A stretch of DNA of 45,259 bases, from NCBI GenBank assembly GCA_947624055.1, contig CANQIW010000002.1:1-45259 (forward strand). Direction: 5' to 3'. A model generated the notes under the pieces. That model was not told the origin of the DNA, ran no database searches, and saw only the letters and a program-made list of their open reading frames with translations. Shown piece by piece: positions 1 to 10,526 of the stretch; position 1 is the stretch's first letter; each line of letters begins with the position of its first letter. A program made the position numbers and the translations under genes. Source of the stretch: an uncultured Lachnospiraceae bacterium (GTDB lineage Bacteria > Bacillota > Clostridia > Lachnospirales > Lachnospiraceae).

Positions 1-135
1 GCGGCGCGCGCGCAGCTTGCGGAGCTTCTGAAGTACGCGACCATCATCGTATCCAGCCTTCCGCTGATCGTGATGTACCCGTTCTTCCAGAAATACTTCG
101 ACAGCGGCATCATGGCAGGTTCCATCAAGGGTTAA
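1..135 (+). CDS. C-terminus of a carbohydrate ABC transporter permease (truncated by window start)
   Basis: Open frame 1 ending ...KYATIIVSSLPLIVMYPFFQKYFDSGIMAGSIKG*, typical of MalG/LplC-type permease C-termini; directly upstream of a solute-binding protein gene. Confidence 0.8.
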   Translation, partial: AARAQLAELLKYATIIVSSLPLIVMYPFFQKYFDSGIMAGSIKG

Positions 136-184
136 TCAAACGAAAAATTAAAACATACTTAAAAAAAGAAAGGAGATTCATGCA

Positions 185-1813
185 ATGAGAAAAGCAGCAA
201 AGAGCATGATCGCTGCCGCACTGGCAGCCAGCATGGTGGCGTCCTTTGGGATGTCCGCTATGGCAGAGGACTTCTTTCCGGTAGAGGACACCGTCACCCT
301 GACAGGTCTGATCAGCTATCCGGACAGCACGGAGTCCGATCCGAACAACCGCACCATCTTCAAGAGGCTTGAGGAGAAGTCCAACGTACACATCGAGTGG
401 ACGGCGATCCCGAACAGCCAGTGGGGCGAGAAAATTCAGACCACGATGTCCAGCCCGAAGAATCTGACGGACTTCATCTTTACCGCAGGTTTCTCGGACA
501 GTGGCCTTCTCAGATACGGCGATTTCGGCGCGATCATTCCGCTGAACGATTACATCACGCCGGAGATCATGCCGAACCTGTGCGCGGTATATGAGAAATT
601 CCCGGAGTACAAGGCGATGACGACGGATGTAGACGGAAATATCTGGTCCTTCCCGTGGATCGAGCAGCTCGGTTCCGGCAAGACGGCCATCCAGTCTGTC
701 GGCGATATGCCGTTCATCAATACGGCATGGCTCGACTTCCTCGGACTCGAGATGCCGGGTACGGTCGACGAGTTCAAGGACGTCCTGATCGCGTTCCGCG
801 ACAACGCGTCCAAGCTTCAGGAAGAGTTCGGCATCGAGGGCGACATCATTCCGATGTCCTGCATCGTGAACGACGGCAACCAGGATCCGGCACTTCTGAT
901 CAACGGCTTCGGCGAAGGCTACGGCGACTGCGACCAGGGCAGACATATCGCGGTGACGAACGACGGAGAGGTGATCTCCACCGCTACCACGGAAGGCTTC
1001 AAGAAGGGTATGGCATGGCTGCATGAGCTGTATGCTGAGAACCTGATCGATCCGGAAGCGTTCACGCAGGATTGGTCCACCTACGTAGCGAAGGGCAAAT
1101 CCGGACGCTACGGCGTCTGCTTCAGCTGGGACGTAGGAAACATTGCTACTCTGGAAGGCTGGGCTCCGCTTCCGCCTCTTGAGGCTGACACGAAGAACAT
1201 CACGGCAGAGAACGGTTCCTACACGAGCGGTTACGACCGCGGACGCTGCGTTGTGACGGCGGTCGCCGAGGATCCGGAGATGGTATGCCGCTGGCTCGAC
1301 CTGATGTATGATCCGTTCCAGTCCCCGCAGAATAACTGGGGTACCTACGACGAGGACGACGAGTTCGATATCTTCGAGCTTGGTGAGAATGAGAATGGCG
1401 AGCCGATGCTGCAGCACGCTCCGCTGGGCGACGCTTCCCCGGTAGAGGTTCGTGAGGCTGAGAACGTAGCGGGACCGCTGGCAGTGCTCGACGAGTACTA
1501 TGGCGTATATGTGACCTGCCCGGACGACGCGCAGTACCGCCTCGACTGGATCAAGGACATCTACACGCCGGAGATGCACAACGACAATGTATTCCCGAAC
1601 GTGTTCATGAGCCAGGAAGATACAGAGCAGCTCTCCAACCTTGAGGCTGACCTGAACAAGACGATCAATGCGACCAGATCCGACTGGATCATGAACGGCT
1701 TTGACGACGCTGCATGGGAGCAGTTCCAGTCCGACCTTGAGGCTTATGGACTGAGCGACTACCTTGCGATCGAGCAGAAGTACTACGATGCGTATGTGGC
1801 AGCGTCAGAGTAA
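185..1813 (+). CDS. Extracellular solute-binding protein of an ABC transporter
   Basis: 542 aa, signal peptide MRKAAKSMIAAALAASMVASFGMSAMA, family-1-like SBP composition, adjacent to permease. Confidence 0.85.
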   Translation: MRKAAKSMIAAALAASMVASFGMSAMAEDFFPVEDTVTLTGLISYPDSTESDPNNRTIFKRLEEKSNVHIEWTAIPNSQWGEKIQTTMSSPKNLTDFIFTAGFSDSGLLRYGDFGAIIPLNDYITPEIMPNLCAVYEKFPEYKAMTTDVDGNIWSFPWIEQLGSGKTAIQSVGDMPFINTAWLDFLGLEMPGTVDEFKDVLIAFRDNASKLQEEFGIEGDIIPMSCIVNDGNQDPALLINGFGEGYGDCDQGRHIAVTNDGEVISTATTEGFKKGMAWLHELYAENLIDPEAFTQDWSTYVAKGKSGRYGVCFSWDVGNIATLEGWAPLPPLEADTKNITAENGSYTSGYDRGRCVVTAVAEDPEMVCRWLDLMYDPFQSPQNNWGTYDEDDEFDIFELGENENGEPMLQHAPLGDASPVEVREAENVAGPLAVLDEYYGVYVTCPDDAQYRLDWIKDIYTPEMHNDNVFPNVFMSQEDTEQLSNLEADLNKTINATRSDWIMNGFDDAAWEQFQSDLEAYGLSDYLAIEQKYYDAYVAASE

Positions 1814-1856
1814 TGAAATAACCGAAACAGTTTTTTCTATATCCATTCTTAAGAGG

Positions 1857-1890
1857 GACCGCCCGGAATGCTTTCCGGGTGGTCTTTCTT
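1857..1890 (+). terminator. Rho-independent terminator after the SBP gene
   Basis: GACCGCCCGGAA-tgct-TTCCGGGTGGTC followed by TTTCTTC; 12-bp stem. Confidence 0.85.
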
Positions 1891-2112
1891 CGAAGGAGAT
1901 TACGCTGTGTTTTACGGCTTTTTATGCGCAGATCCACGTAGAGTATTTTACTGCTGTCGCAGCATGCGGGTCGCGCGGCGACAGGGTAAAATATCCCTAT
2001 CCGCTTACAAAAGACTTGCAAAATCCCTCACATGTAGTAAAATAAACTACATAATAAAAAAATAAAAACTAAATCGTGTGGTTTACTGCACGAGAAAATG
2101 TGAGGGAAATTT

Positions 2113-3009
2113 ATGTATCAGATTATCAGTGACGGTTCATGCGATCTGCCGGAACAACTGGCGAAAGACAAGGGAATAGAGGTGGTTCCGTTCTATGTCT
2201 CCTTTGACGAAAAGACCTATTACAAAGAGATTTCGGAGATGCCTATCCGGAAGTTTTACGACCTGATGGTGGAACAGGAGAACGTCGTCTTCCCGAAATC
2301 GTCCCTTCCGTCGATCGAAGACTACATTGATTCTTTTGAAAAATATGTAAAGCAGGGGATCCCCATCATCTGCATCTGTATCACCGAGAAGTTCAGCGGT
2401 TCCTGCCAGGCGGCGATGAACGCGAAGAACATTCTGCTGGAGACCTACCCGGACGCGAAGATCGAGGTGATCAATTCCACGATCAACACGGTGCTGCAGG
2501 GTATGTACGTGCTGGAGGCGGTAAAGCTGCGGGATCAGGGCGTGCCCTATGAAGAAGCCGTAAAACGCCTTCTGGACATCCGGGAGACGGGCAGGATCTT
2601 CTTCACAGTGGGGAATGTGGAATACTTAAAGCATGGGGGAAGGATCGGAAAGCTTGCCGGCGTCGCGGCTTCCATATTGGGGATCCGGCCGCTGATCACG
2701 CTGAAGGAAGGGGAAATTTTCCCGTCCGGGCTGTCAAGAAGCCGTAAGAGATCCCTGGAGGCGGTGATGAACCTGCTGGACAGCCATATAAAATCCCTCC
2801 TTGCCGCCGGGGAGAAGATGGAGGACTATGTGGTGGACGTGGGATACGGCTACGATATCCCGGAGGCAAGGGCTTTTCTTGAAAGGCTCAAGGAGAGGTT
2901 CCGCAGTGTTCTGGATGTGGAGCAGATCCGGCTGTACCAGATAGGCGCCGGGATCGCCGTGCATACCGGCCCGTATCCGCTTGGGATAGGATTTCTCAAA
3001 AAAGCGTAA
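2113..3009 (+). CDS. DegV family fatty-acid-binding protein
   Basis: 298 aa, starts MYQIISDGSCDLPEQLAKDKGIEVVPFYVSFD, contains TVGNVEYLKHGGRIGKL, classic DegV signatures. Confidence 0.93.
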   Translation: MYQIISDGSCDLPEQLAKDKGIEVVPFYVSFDEKTYYKEISEMPIRKFYDLMVEQENVVFPKSSLPSIEDYIDSFEKYVKQGIPIICICITEKFSGSCQAAMNAKNILLETYPDAKIEVINSTINTVLQGMYVLEAVKLRDQGVPYEEAVKRLLDIRETGRIFFTVGNVEYLKHGGRIGKLAGVAASILGIRPLITLKEGEIFPSGLSRSRKRSLEAVMNLLDSHIKSLLAAGEKMEDYVVDVGYGYDIPEARAFLERLKERFRSVLDVEQIRLYQIGAGIAVHTGPYPLGIGFLKKA

Positions 3010-3015
3010 GACTCG

Positions 3016-3048
3016 AATGCCGTCGACAGCAGTCGGCGGCATTTGTTG
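3016..3048 (+). terminator. Terminator after degV-family gene
   Basis: AATGCCGtCGAC-agca-GTCGgCGGCATTTGTTGTT stem-loop. Confidence 0.65.
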
Positions 3049-3233
3049 TTCAAGTGGCAGCGGGAGCGCCAAATTTTGAAATAACAAAAACTACAAAAAT
3101 ATCCACAAAAAGATATTGAAATATCACTTAAATTGTGTTATCATTCAAATAACATCTGAAGACCAACGGCATTCGCCGACCATTCCCAGTTTATGTTTTC
3201 TGATGAAGTAGAAATACAGGTAAAGGAGAGTCT

Positions 3234-6200
3234 ATGAAAAATTTAAAAAGTTTCAGGAAAGCAGGCGCGCTTTGCTTCGCCTGTGTAGTTGTAATTCTGT
3301 TTTCTTTGAGCGCGTATCTTGAGGCCAGCGAGATCGTTTTGCCGGAAAGCGTTTCGGCAAAGGAGAGGGAACTGGCTGCTGAGGCTGCGGCGACGCAGGA
3401 GGAAGGGCAGGATATGCAGCGTATGATTGGGGATGAGGAAAATGCGGGGACAGAATCGAACGAACAGGCTGTCTCCGGCCGGGAGGCGCAGACGGAACAG
3501 CCCGGAGAAGATAGAGAGACGGAAGAACAGACGGGAAATCCCGGAGAGAGCGAAAATTCGGATCCTCAGACGGAATTTTCCGGAGAAAATATAAAGCCGG
3601 AGGAACAGACGGAGTCTTCCGGGGAAAGCGCGAAGCCGGAGGAGCAGACGGAGTCTTCCGGGGAAAGCGCGAAGCCGGAGGGACAGACGGAGTATTCCGG
3701 GGAAAGCGCGAAACCGGAAGGACAGACGGAGTTTTCCGGGGAAAGCGCGAAACCGGAAGGACAGACAGAGCTTTTCGGGGGAAATACAGATGCGGGGAAT
3801 TTGATGGGGTCGGACGCGGCAGGCGCAGGCTCTGGGGATCAGACGGAGCTTTCCGAAGAAAGTACAGACCCGGTGAGTCAGACAGAGCGTGAGACGGAAG
3901 ACGCCATATATGAGACAGAGGAGACAGTGGAAGAAGAGCAGACAGAGGCCGACGATCTGACCCTGGAGGAGGTGATGGAGGAGGCGCAGAAGCAGAACAT
4001 TGATTTTCTGGGACTTGCGCCCGGCGAATCACTGACGTTCTATATGCCGGCCGAGCAGGGAGACGGGATCATGACGATCGCGGCGGTCACGGCAGTCACG
4101 GTGACGAGAGCAGCCGTTCCGTATAAGTATTCGGATTACGGATACGGAAATCTGGAGACATATAAGTACACGGTATCATTTAACGACATTACAGCTACCG
4201 CGTATTGCATCCAGCCTACGAACTCTTCACCGGGCAGCAGCAGGTCTTATAAAATCACGAAGCTTAAAGGCGCGAAGGAGCTTGCGAAGGTATGCTATTA
4301 CGGAACGAAAGCTGCCGGGAATGAGGGCTTTTTCGCGGAAAAACACCCGAAGTTTTCCGAGGGACAGAGATTTATCATCACACATATTGCCGCGGCGTAC
4401 GCAAACGGAAGTCCGGACGCTTTTACCGGCGCGTCCGGGCAGGCGCAGACGCTCGCTCTGGAGCTTTATGAATACTGCCTTTCGCAGCCTGACATTCCGG
4501 AGGTAGAAATGGAATTTTCGGACGCGAAAGTGAAGGCTTATGTTGACGTGTCTGTTGACTCGAGCCTTCAGAGGACAGATAATATCGTCTTTAAGGCGGA
4601 TCCTCTTCAGACGATTACATTTGATCTTCCTGCCGGAGTCAAACTGCACAATGTGTCGGCAGGTACAGAAAGCGAAGCCGGAAAAAAAGTGACGATCGGA
4701 GGCGGAACGGTATTTTATCTGTCGGCGCCGATCACACAGGCCTCCGATGTCGGAGCGGTATGGTCATCAACAATGAAAGGCGGCCTGAAAAAAGACTATT
4801 CCGCCTATAAGATCACGACAAACGCCAATGAGCAGGATCTTGCCCTTGTGTTCGGAGACGGGATAGAGGAAGAGAAATTTATTGATTTTTCCGTGCAGTG
4901 GGTAGAGCCGACCACCGTCGTGATCCAGAAGAATGACGCTGAGACCGGAAAAGGGTTACAAGGCGCGGTGTTCGGCGTATTTTCTGACAGCGCGTGCACG
5001 CAGCCGATCCTGCAGATGCCGGCAACGGACGCGGCCGGAGCGTCCACGGTGACTCTGGCTCCGGCGCAGGAAACCGTGTATCTGCAGGAGATAGCGGCGC
5101 CGGCGGGTTATGTAAGCGACCCGCAGATCCATACGGTGAATACAGGGGAGGCAGAGCATACTGTCTATTATACGATATCCAACAAAAGCGTCAGAGGAAA
5201 GCTTAAGCTTGTCAAAAAGGATGCGCAGACAGGTACGCCGCAGGGGGATGCCGTTCTGGAGGGCGCGGTCTACGGATTGTATGCCCGCGAGGACGTCGTG
5301 CATCCGGACGGTTCGACAGGCGTGATGTTTCGGGCGGGGGAGCAGGTGGCAACGCTCGTGACGGATGCGGCTGGAACGGCCTCTGTGGATAATCTCTATA
5401 TGGGAAAATATTATGTCAGGGAGATCAGCCCTTCGAGAGGTTATCTTCTGGACACGGCTGAGTATGACGTTTTGTTTGAAAATACAAATGCACAAGAGGT
5501 GGTGATCGAGAAGGAATGCGTCTCGGGGGAGACTGTGATCCGTCAGCCGTTCCAGATCATCAAGATCGCGGGAAACGGGAAGACGGATACGGATCTTTTG
5601 AAGGGCGCTGGTTTCTCGGCTTATCTGGAAAGCAGGCTTGGAAAAAGGGAAGACGGTTCCTGGGATTTCACTTCAGCTGTTCCGGTTGCGCTGGGGAGGA
5701 ACGGTGAGACGGAGATCTTTACGGATGAAACCGGTTACGCGGTTTCGGCCCCGCTGCCTTTCGGCACATACATCGTGCGTGAGACGACTGTTCCGGCAGG
5801 TTTCGCTCCGGTAGCCGATTTTGAAGTGAGGATCGTGGAAAACAGTCCGGAAAAGCCGCAGGTCTGGAGGGTTTTGCAGGACAAGGAGTTTGAGGCAAAG
5901 CTGAAAATTATCAAAAGAGATGATGAGACGCAGAAAAATGTTTTAAAAGAGAATACGGAGTTTAAGGTATTTAACACAGATACCGGAAAATATGTGGAGC
6001 AGGTGACTTATTATCCCAAAAAAGTAAAGCATACGTCCTATTTTACCGATGAAGAGGGAAGCCTGACCCTGCCGCAGAACTTGCCGCGCGGACACTATCG
6101 GATTGAGGAAGTCTCTGCTCCGGATGGATATACGGCCGGGAAAAACGCCCTGGAAGTGACGGTGGATGACAATGTGGCATACCGGGTGGATGAAGACACG

Positions 6201-8330
6201 GGTGACGTCCTGATCGAGGCTGTCGCGATGAACCATCCGGTAAAAGGACAGCTCCGGGTTGTCAAAAAAGGGCAGGTGCTTCGGAAATTTGACAGGGAAT
6301 TCCTCTATGAGGAACAGCTGCTTTCGGGTGCGGTCTACGAGGTGTATGCCGCTGAGGATATCTATACGGCGGACGGGCAGAAAGACGAAAACGGCGAACG
6401 GATCCTGGAGTATGCCGAGGGGACACTGGTCGGCACGGTGACGACAGAGGAAGACGGAGAGGGCATTTTGGATGACCTGCCCTTGGGGAAATACCGGATT
6501 GTTGAGAAAACCGCTCCGGATGGCTATGTGCTCAACAGCGAAGAGCAATACGCGGAATTTGTATATGTGGATCAGGATACGCCGGTCATCACGGAGCGTG
6601 TGGAATTCGTGAACGAACTTCAGAAAGCGATGGTTACCGCTGTCAAGAAGAATGCGACAAACGGAGCCGTCCTTTCCGGGGCAGAGTTTGGACTCTACGC
6701 GAAGGAGGACATGATACGGGATAAAGAGACGATTGTTGAGGCTGACACACTGCTTGCGACGGCGGTGACGGGAGAGGACGGGAAAGCGGTGTTTGACCTT
6801 GGCCTCCCGCCCGGAGCATATTATGTCAGGGAGCTTCAGCCGCCGAAAGGATTTTTGCCGACGGATAAGACGGTTGATCTCACGTTTTCCTATGAAGGAC
6901 AGGAGACAAAGACTGTTCCGCTCGAGGCGGTTTTTGAGAATGAACCGACGACAGTGAAGGTGACAAAAGCGGATATAACGACGGGAGCAGAGCTTGACGG
7001 GGCAGCTCTGAGCGTGCTGGACAAAGACGGGAAGGTGATTGATTCCTGGGTTTCCGAGAGGGGAAAGCCCCATTTCATCACAGGGCTTTCTATCGGGGAG
7101 ACCTACAGGCTTCGTGAGGAGCTTGCGCCGTACGGGTATCTCCGCGCGGAGGAAGTGAAGTTTACCGTGTCAGGCTCAGGGGAGATTCAGGAAGTCAGAA
7201 TGGAGGACGCCGTGCCGGTTGGCCGCATTATAATCAGCAAGACCGGTGAATTTGCGGATTCTGTCACCTGGGGAGAGATGGTTTCAGGAACCTTGGAGGC
7301 AGTTTTCGGTTATGTTTCCGGTTCCCTGAAAGAAGTTGTCTTTGAGGTTCACGCGGCGGAGGACATTAAGGCTGCTGACGGTGTCAGCGGAGACTATTAC
7401 AAGAAGGATGAACTGGTAGAGACCATTACGACAGACGTGCTCGGATACGCGAGAGCGGACGGGCTTCCGCTCGGAAGATATTATGTGGTCGAGAAAAAGA
7501 CGGCGGAGGGCTTTGTGCTGGACGGAGAGCCGAGGGAGATCGACCTGACCTACAGGGATCAGGATACCCCGGTGGTGCTCTACGACGAAGAATGGCAGAA
7601 CAGCCGCCAGAAGGTCACGGTGAGTGTGCTGAAAAAAGAGAAAGGAACGGATCAGGCGTTGGCAGGAGGCGTCTTTGCGCTCTGCGCCGGGAAGGACATT
7701 GTCGGGGCAAGCGGAAAGGTGCTTATAAAAGAGGACGATGTGATTGAGCAGAAGACGACAGGAAAGGACGGACGCCTTACCTTTTCCGCGGATCTTCCGA
7801 TTGGCGGCCAATACTATGTCAGGGAAGTGAAAGCTCCTGCCGGGTACGTGACGACGGACAAAGTAAAAAAATTTACCTTTTCATACGCCGGGGAGAGTAC
7901 GCCGCAGGCGGTATATGACTTTACATTTCATAACCGGCCGACCAGAGTGAAGGTCTCCAAGACGGATATCACATCGGGAGCGGAGCTGCCCGGAGCCCGG
8001 CTTCAGGTGAAGGATGAAAATGGGAACGTTGTCGACAGCTGGGTCTCGGGGACGAAGCCTCATATGATACGGAAGCTGGAGGCGGGAAAAACGTACACGC
8101 TGCGCGAGGAGACCGCGCCGGAGGGCTATCTGGTCGCGGAGGAGGTAAAATTCAAGGTGAAAAATACCGGAAAGATACAGACTGTCGTGATGAAGGACGC
8201 GAGAGAGCCGGAGGTGAAGCCGGGCGGCGCTCCGAAGACCGGAGATGATACGAATTTCCTGTACTGGGCGGCAGTGATGGCCGCGTCGGTGTGCGCGCTG
8301 GTATTTCTGCGCGCCGTGAAACGACGCTGA
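3234..8330 (+). CDS. Large thioester-domain/Cna-B (SpaA-type) surface adhesin with sortase-like C-terminal signal
   Basis: 1698 aa; signal peptide, Glu/Gln/Ser repeat stalk, TAYCIQP (TQxA/thioester-like), many repeated Cna-B-like units (e.g. KADITTGAELDGAALSV, YVREVKAPAGYVTTD), C-terminal APKTGDDTN + TM + KRR. Confidence 0.88.
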   Translation: MKNLKSFRKAGALCFACVVVILFSLSAYLEASEIVLPESVSAKERELAAEAAATQEEGQDMQRMIGDEENAGTESNEQAVSGREAQTEQPGEDRETEEQTGNPGESENSDPQTEFSGENIKPEEQTESSGESAKPEEQTESSGESAKPEGQTEYSGESAKPEGQTEFSGESAKPEGQTELFGGNTDAGNLMGSDAAGAGSGDQTELSEESTDPVSQTERETEDAIYETEETVEEEQTEADDLTLEEVMEEAQKQNIDFLGLAPGESLTFYMPAEQGDGIMTIAAVTAVTVTRAAVPYKYSDYGYGNLETYKYTVSFNDITATAYCIQPTNSSPGSSRSYKITKLKGAKELAKVCYYGTKAAGNEGFFAEKHPKFSEGQRFIITHIAAAYANGSPDAFTGASGQAQTLALELYEYCLSQPDIPEVEMEFSDAKVKAYVDVSVDSSLQRTDNIVFKADPLQTITFDLPAGVKLHNVSAGTESEAGKKVTIGGGTVFYLSAPITQASDVGAVWSSTMKGGLKKDYSAYKITTNANEQDLALVFGDGIEEEKFIDFSVQWVEPTTVVIQKNDAETGKGLQGAVFGVFSDSACTQPILQMPATDAAGASTVTLAPAQETVYLQEIAAPAGYVSDPQIHTVNTGEAEHTVYYTISNKSVRGKLKLVKKDAQTGTPQGDAVLEGAVYGLYAREDVVHPDGSTGVMFRAGEQVATLVTDAAGTASVDNLYMGKYYVREISPSRGYLLDTAEYDVLFENTNAQEVVIEKECVSGETVIRQPFQIIKIAGNGKTDTDLLKGAGFSAYLESRLGKREDGSWDFTSAVPVALGRNGETEIFTDETGYAVSAPLPFGTYIVRETTVPAGFAPVADFEVRIVENSPEKPQVWRVLQDKEFEAKLKIIKRDDETQKNVLKENTEFKVFNTDTGKYVEQVTYYPKKVKHTSYFTDEEGSLTLPQNLPRGHYRIEEVSAPDGYTAGKNALEVTVDDNVAYRVDEDTGDVLIEAVAMNHPVKGQLRVVKKGQVLRKFDREFLYEEQLLSGAVYEVYAAEDIYTADGQKDENGERILEYAEGTLVGTVTTEEDGEGILDDLPLGKYRIVEKTAPDGYVLNSEEQYAEFVYVDQDTPVITERVEFVNELQKAMVTAVKKNATNGAVLSGAEFGLYAKEDMIRDKETIVEADTLLATAVTGEDGKAVFDLGLPPGAYYVRELQPPKGFLPTDKTVDLTFSYEGQETKTVPLEAVFENEPTTVKVTKADITTGAELDGAALSVLDKDGKVIDSWVSERGKPHFITGLSIGETYRLREELAPYGYLRAEEVKFTVSGSGEIQEVRMEDAVPVGRIIISKTGEFADSVTWGEMVSGTLEAVFGYVSGSLKEVVFEVHAAEDIKAADGVSGDYYKKDELVETITTDVLGYARADGLPLGRYYVVEKKTAEGFVLDGEPREIDLTYRDQDTPVVLYDEEWQNSRQKVTVSVLKKEKGTDQALAGGVFALCAGKDIVGASGKVLIKEDDVIEQKTTGKDGRLTFSADLPIGGQYYVREVKAPAGYVTTDKVKKFTFSYAGESTPQAVYDFTFHNRPTRVKVSKTDITSGAELPGARLQVKDENGNVVDSWVSGTKPHMIRKLEAGKTYTLREETAPEGYLVAEEVKFKVKNTGKIQTVVMKDAREPEVKPGGAPKTGDDTNFLYWAAVMAASVCALVFLRAVKRR
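3580..3775 (+). repeat. Degenerate 39-bp tandem repeat (13-aa unit QTExSGESAKPEx)
   Basis: Repeated gacagacggagtnttccggggaaagcgcgaarccgga units read directly. Confidence 0.85.
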
Positions 8331-8460
8331 CTCTCTGACGGGCGCAGGAGGCGGACGGAAAAGAAAAGTCTTTCACAAACCGGAAGAATATGCTATACTC
8401 TGTCTTGACGGAAATTTGTCAGTGTGATCTGATGCGTGCTCACATGATACGGAGACAGCA

Positions 8461-10524
8461 ATGAAAGAGGACAAGGTCAAAAATAAAGTACATCTGAAAT
8501 ACAGTGGCAAGCTGATGCGGCACTGGTACTGGTGTGTACTTCTGCCGCTCCTGCTGCTGGGTCTGACGGCTGCTGTGCTTTATGTGAATACAACAGCAGG
8601 TTTTATTGTCGGCGGTTTTACGGGAGTGGTACTGCTGACGGTACTGCTTCTGGATCTGTATTACCGGCCGCGCGTATTGTCCGAGCTTGTGGATTTCGCG
8701 AACCGGTATCACGGCGTGGAGCATGAAATGCTGAAGCAGTTCGTGATCCCTCACGGGCTCGTTCAGACGGACGGAAGAGTGCTCTGGATGAACGACAGGC
8801 TGGCGGAGCTTGTCGGGAAGAAGGAAGGCGGGCACAGGAACATCACCGCCTTCTTTCCTGAGCTTGACATGTCTGTCCTTTCTCCCCGGGAGGACGGGGG
8901 AAACGCGGAAATCACGCACGGGGGCAGGATCTACAATGTCTGTATGCGGCGGATTTCTCTGGATGAGATGCTTCGCGAGCTTCCGGGTGTGGATGCGGCG
9001 GAGGGCGAAATCAGCGTGGTGGAGATCTACTTTTTTGACATCACGGAGATCAACGCGCTCAAGAAGGAGAATTTCGAGCAGAAGCCGATTGTCGGCCTGC
9101 TCTACATGGATAATTATGACGAGGTGGTGGACAGCGTTGAGGACGTCCGCCGTTCGATGCTGGAGGCTCTGATCGACCGCCGGATCACAAGGTATGTCTC
9201 CGCGATGGGAGGACTGATCAAGAAGCTTGAGAAGGACAAATATCTTCTTGTGATGAACCAGAAGGGGCTTACGGGGATGGAGGAAGACCGTTTCTCCATC
9301 CTGGAGGATGTGAAGACGGTAAATATCGGGAACGCGATCAGCATGACGATCAGCATCGGTATCGGCCTGAACACTCCGGATTACGCGCAGAATTATGAGG
9401 CGGCGCGCGGCGCAATGGAGATGGCGCTTGCCCGCGGCGGGGATCAGGTTGTGGTCAAGGATCATGAGAATCTGACGTTCTTCGGCGGCAAGACGCAGCG
9501 CGCCGAGCGGAATACGCGCGTGCGCGCCCGGGTAAAGGCGCAGGCTCTGCGTGAGCTGATCAACACGAAAGACCGTGTGATCGTGATGGGTCACAAGATC
9601 ACAGACATTGATTCGCTCGGCGCGGGCGTGGGCGTGTGCAGAGCCGCACAGGAGACCGGGAAACCGGCGCATATCGTCCTCGGGGACATCAACAGCTCGA
9701 TCCGGGCCTGGGTGACGGCGCTTCAGGGAGAGGGACATGAGGAAAAGCTGTTCCTGACCCATGAGCAGGCCATCGAGATGACCAACCAGAACACAGCGGT
9801 CGTCGTTGTCGACACGAACCGTCCGGCGATGGTGGAGTGTGAGGAACTGCTGTATCTGACGAAGACGATCATCGTGCTGGATCATCACAGACAGGGGACG
9901 GAGAAGATTGAAAACGCTTCCCTGTCTTATATCGAGCCGTCCGCGTCGTCGGCCTGTGAGATGATCGCGGAGATCCTTCAGTATTATGATGAGGAGATCC
10001 GGCTGAAGCCGGTCGAGGCGGACAGTATTTGCGCGGGGATCATCGTCGACACGAATAATTTCGTGGCGAAGACCGGGATGCGCACCTTTGAGGCCGCCGC
10101 GTTTCTGCGCAGAAAGGGCGCCGACATGACGCGTGTGCGCAAATATTTCCGAAACGATATGGATACCTACAAGGCGCGCGCGGAGGCGGTGCGCCACGCG
10201 GAAGCGTTCATGGACTGTTACGCGATCAGCGTCTGTCCGAGCGAAGGACTCGAGAGTCCGACGGTGATCGGGGCGCAGGCTGCGAACGAACTGCTGAATA
10301 TCATCGGGGTCAAAGCCTCCTTTGTGCTGACGGAGTTTAATCAGAAGATCTATATCAGTGCGCGTGCGATCGACGAGGTGAACGTGCAGATCATCATGGA
10401 GCGGTTGGGCGGAGGCGGGCACATCAATATCGCCGGAGCGCAGCTTGACAATGTGAGCATCGATGAAGCGCGCGTGAAGTTAAAAGAAGTACTGACACAG
10501 ATGACGAAAGAAGGGGCGATTTAG
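8461..10524 (+). CDS. gdpP: Membrane-anchored cyclic-di-AMP phosphodiesterase, DHH family
   Basis: 687 aa: two N-terminal TM helices, PAS-like, degenerate GGDEF, DHH/DHHA1 (VMGHKITDIDSLGAG, VLDHHRQG, GGGGHINIAGAQ); adjacent to rplI and dnaB as commonly found in Firmicutes. Confidence 0.93.
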   Translation: MKEDKVKNKVHLKYSGKLMRHWYWCVLLPLLLLGLTAAVLYVNTTAGFIVGGFTGVVLLTVLLLDLYYRPRVLSELVDFANRYHGVEHEMLKQFVIPHGLVQTDGRVLWMNDRLAELVGKKEGGHRNITAFFPELDMSVLSPREDGGNAEITHGGRIYNVCMRRISLDEMLRELPGVDAAEGEISVVEIYFFDITEINALKKENFEQKPIVGLLYMDNYDEVVDSVEDVRRSMLEALIDRRITRYVSAMGGLIKKLEKDKYLLVMNQKGLTGMEEDRFSILEDVKTVNIGNAISMTISIGIGLNTPDYAQNYEAARGAMEMALARGGDQVVVKDHENLTFFGGKTQRAERNTRVRARVKAQALRELINTKDRVIVMGHKITDIDSLGAGVGVCRAAQETGKPAHIVLGDINSSIRAWVTALQGEGHEEKLFLTHEQAIEMTNQNTAVVVVDTNRPAMVECEELLYLTKTIIVLDHHRQGTEKIENASLSYIEPSASSACEMIAEILQYYDEEIRLKPVEADSICAGIIVDTNNFVAKTGMRTFEAAAFLRRKGADMTRVRKYFRNDMDTYKARAEAVRHAEAFMDCYAISVCPSEGLESPTVIGAQAANELLNIIGVKASFVLTEFNQKIYISARAIDEVNVQIIMERLGGGGHINIAGAQLDNVSIDEARVKLKEVLTQMTKEGAI

Positions 10525-10526
10525 TT

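Noticed and set aside
125-1579. 484-aa minus-strand ORF opposite the solute-binding protein
   Set aside because: Shadow ORF produced by GC-rich third positions; no recognisable domain, and the plus-strand gene is well supported.
8440-10422. 660-aa minus-strand ORF
   Set aside because: Antisense shadow of gdpP; His/Arg/Asp-rich low-quality protein typical of reverse-frame readings.
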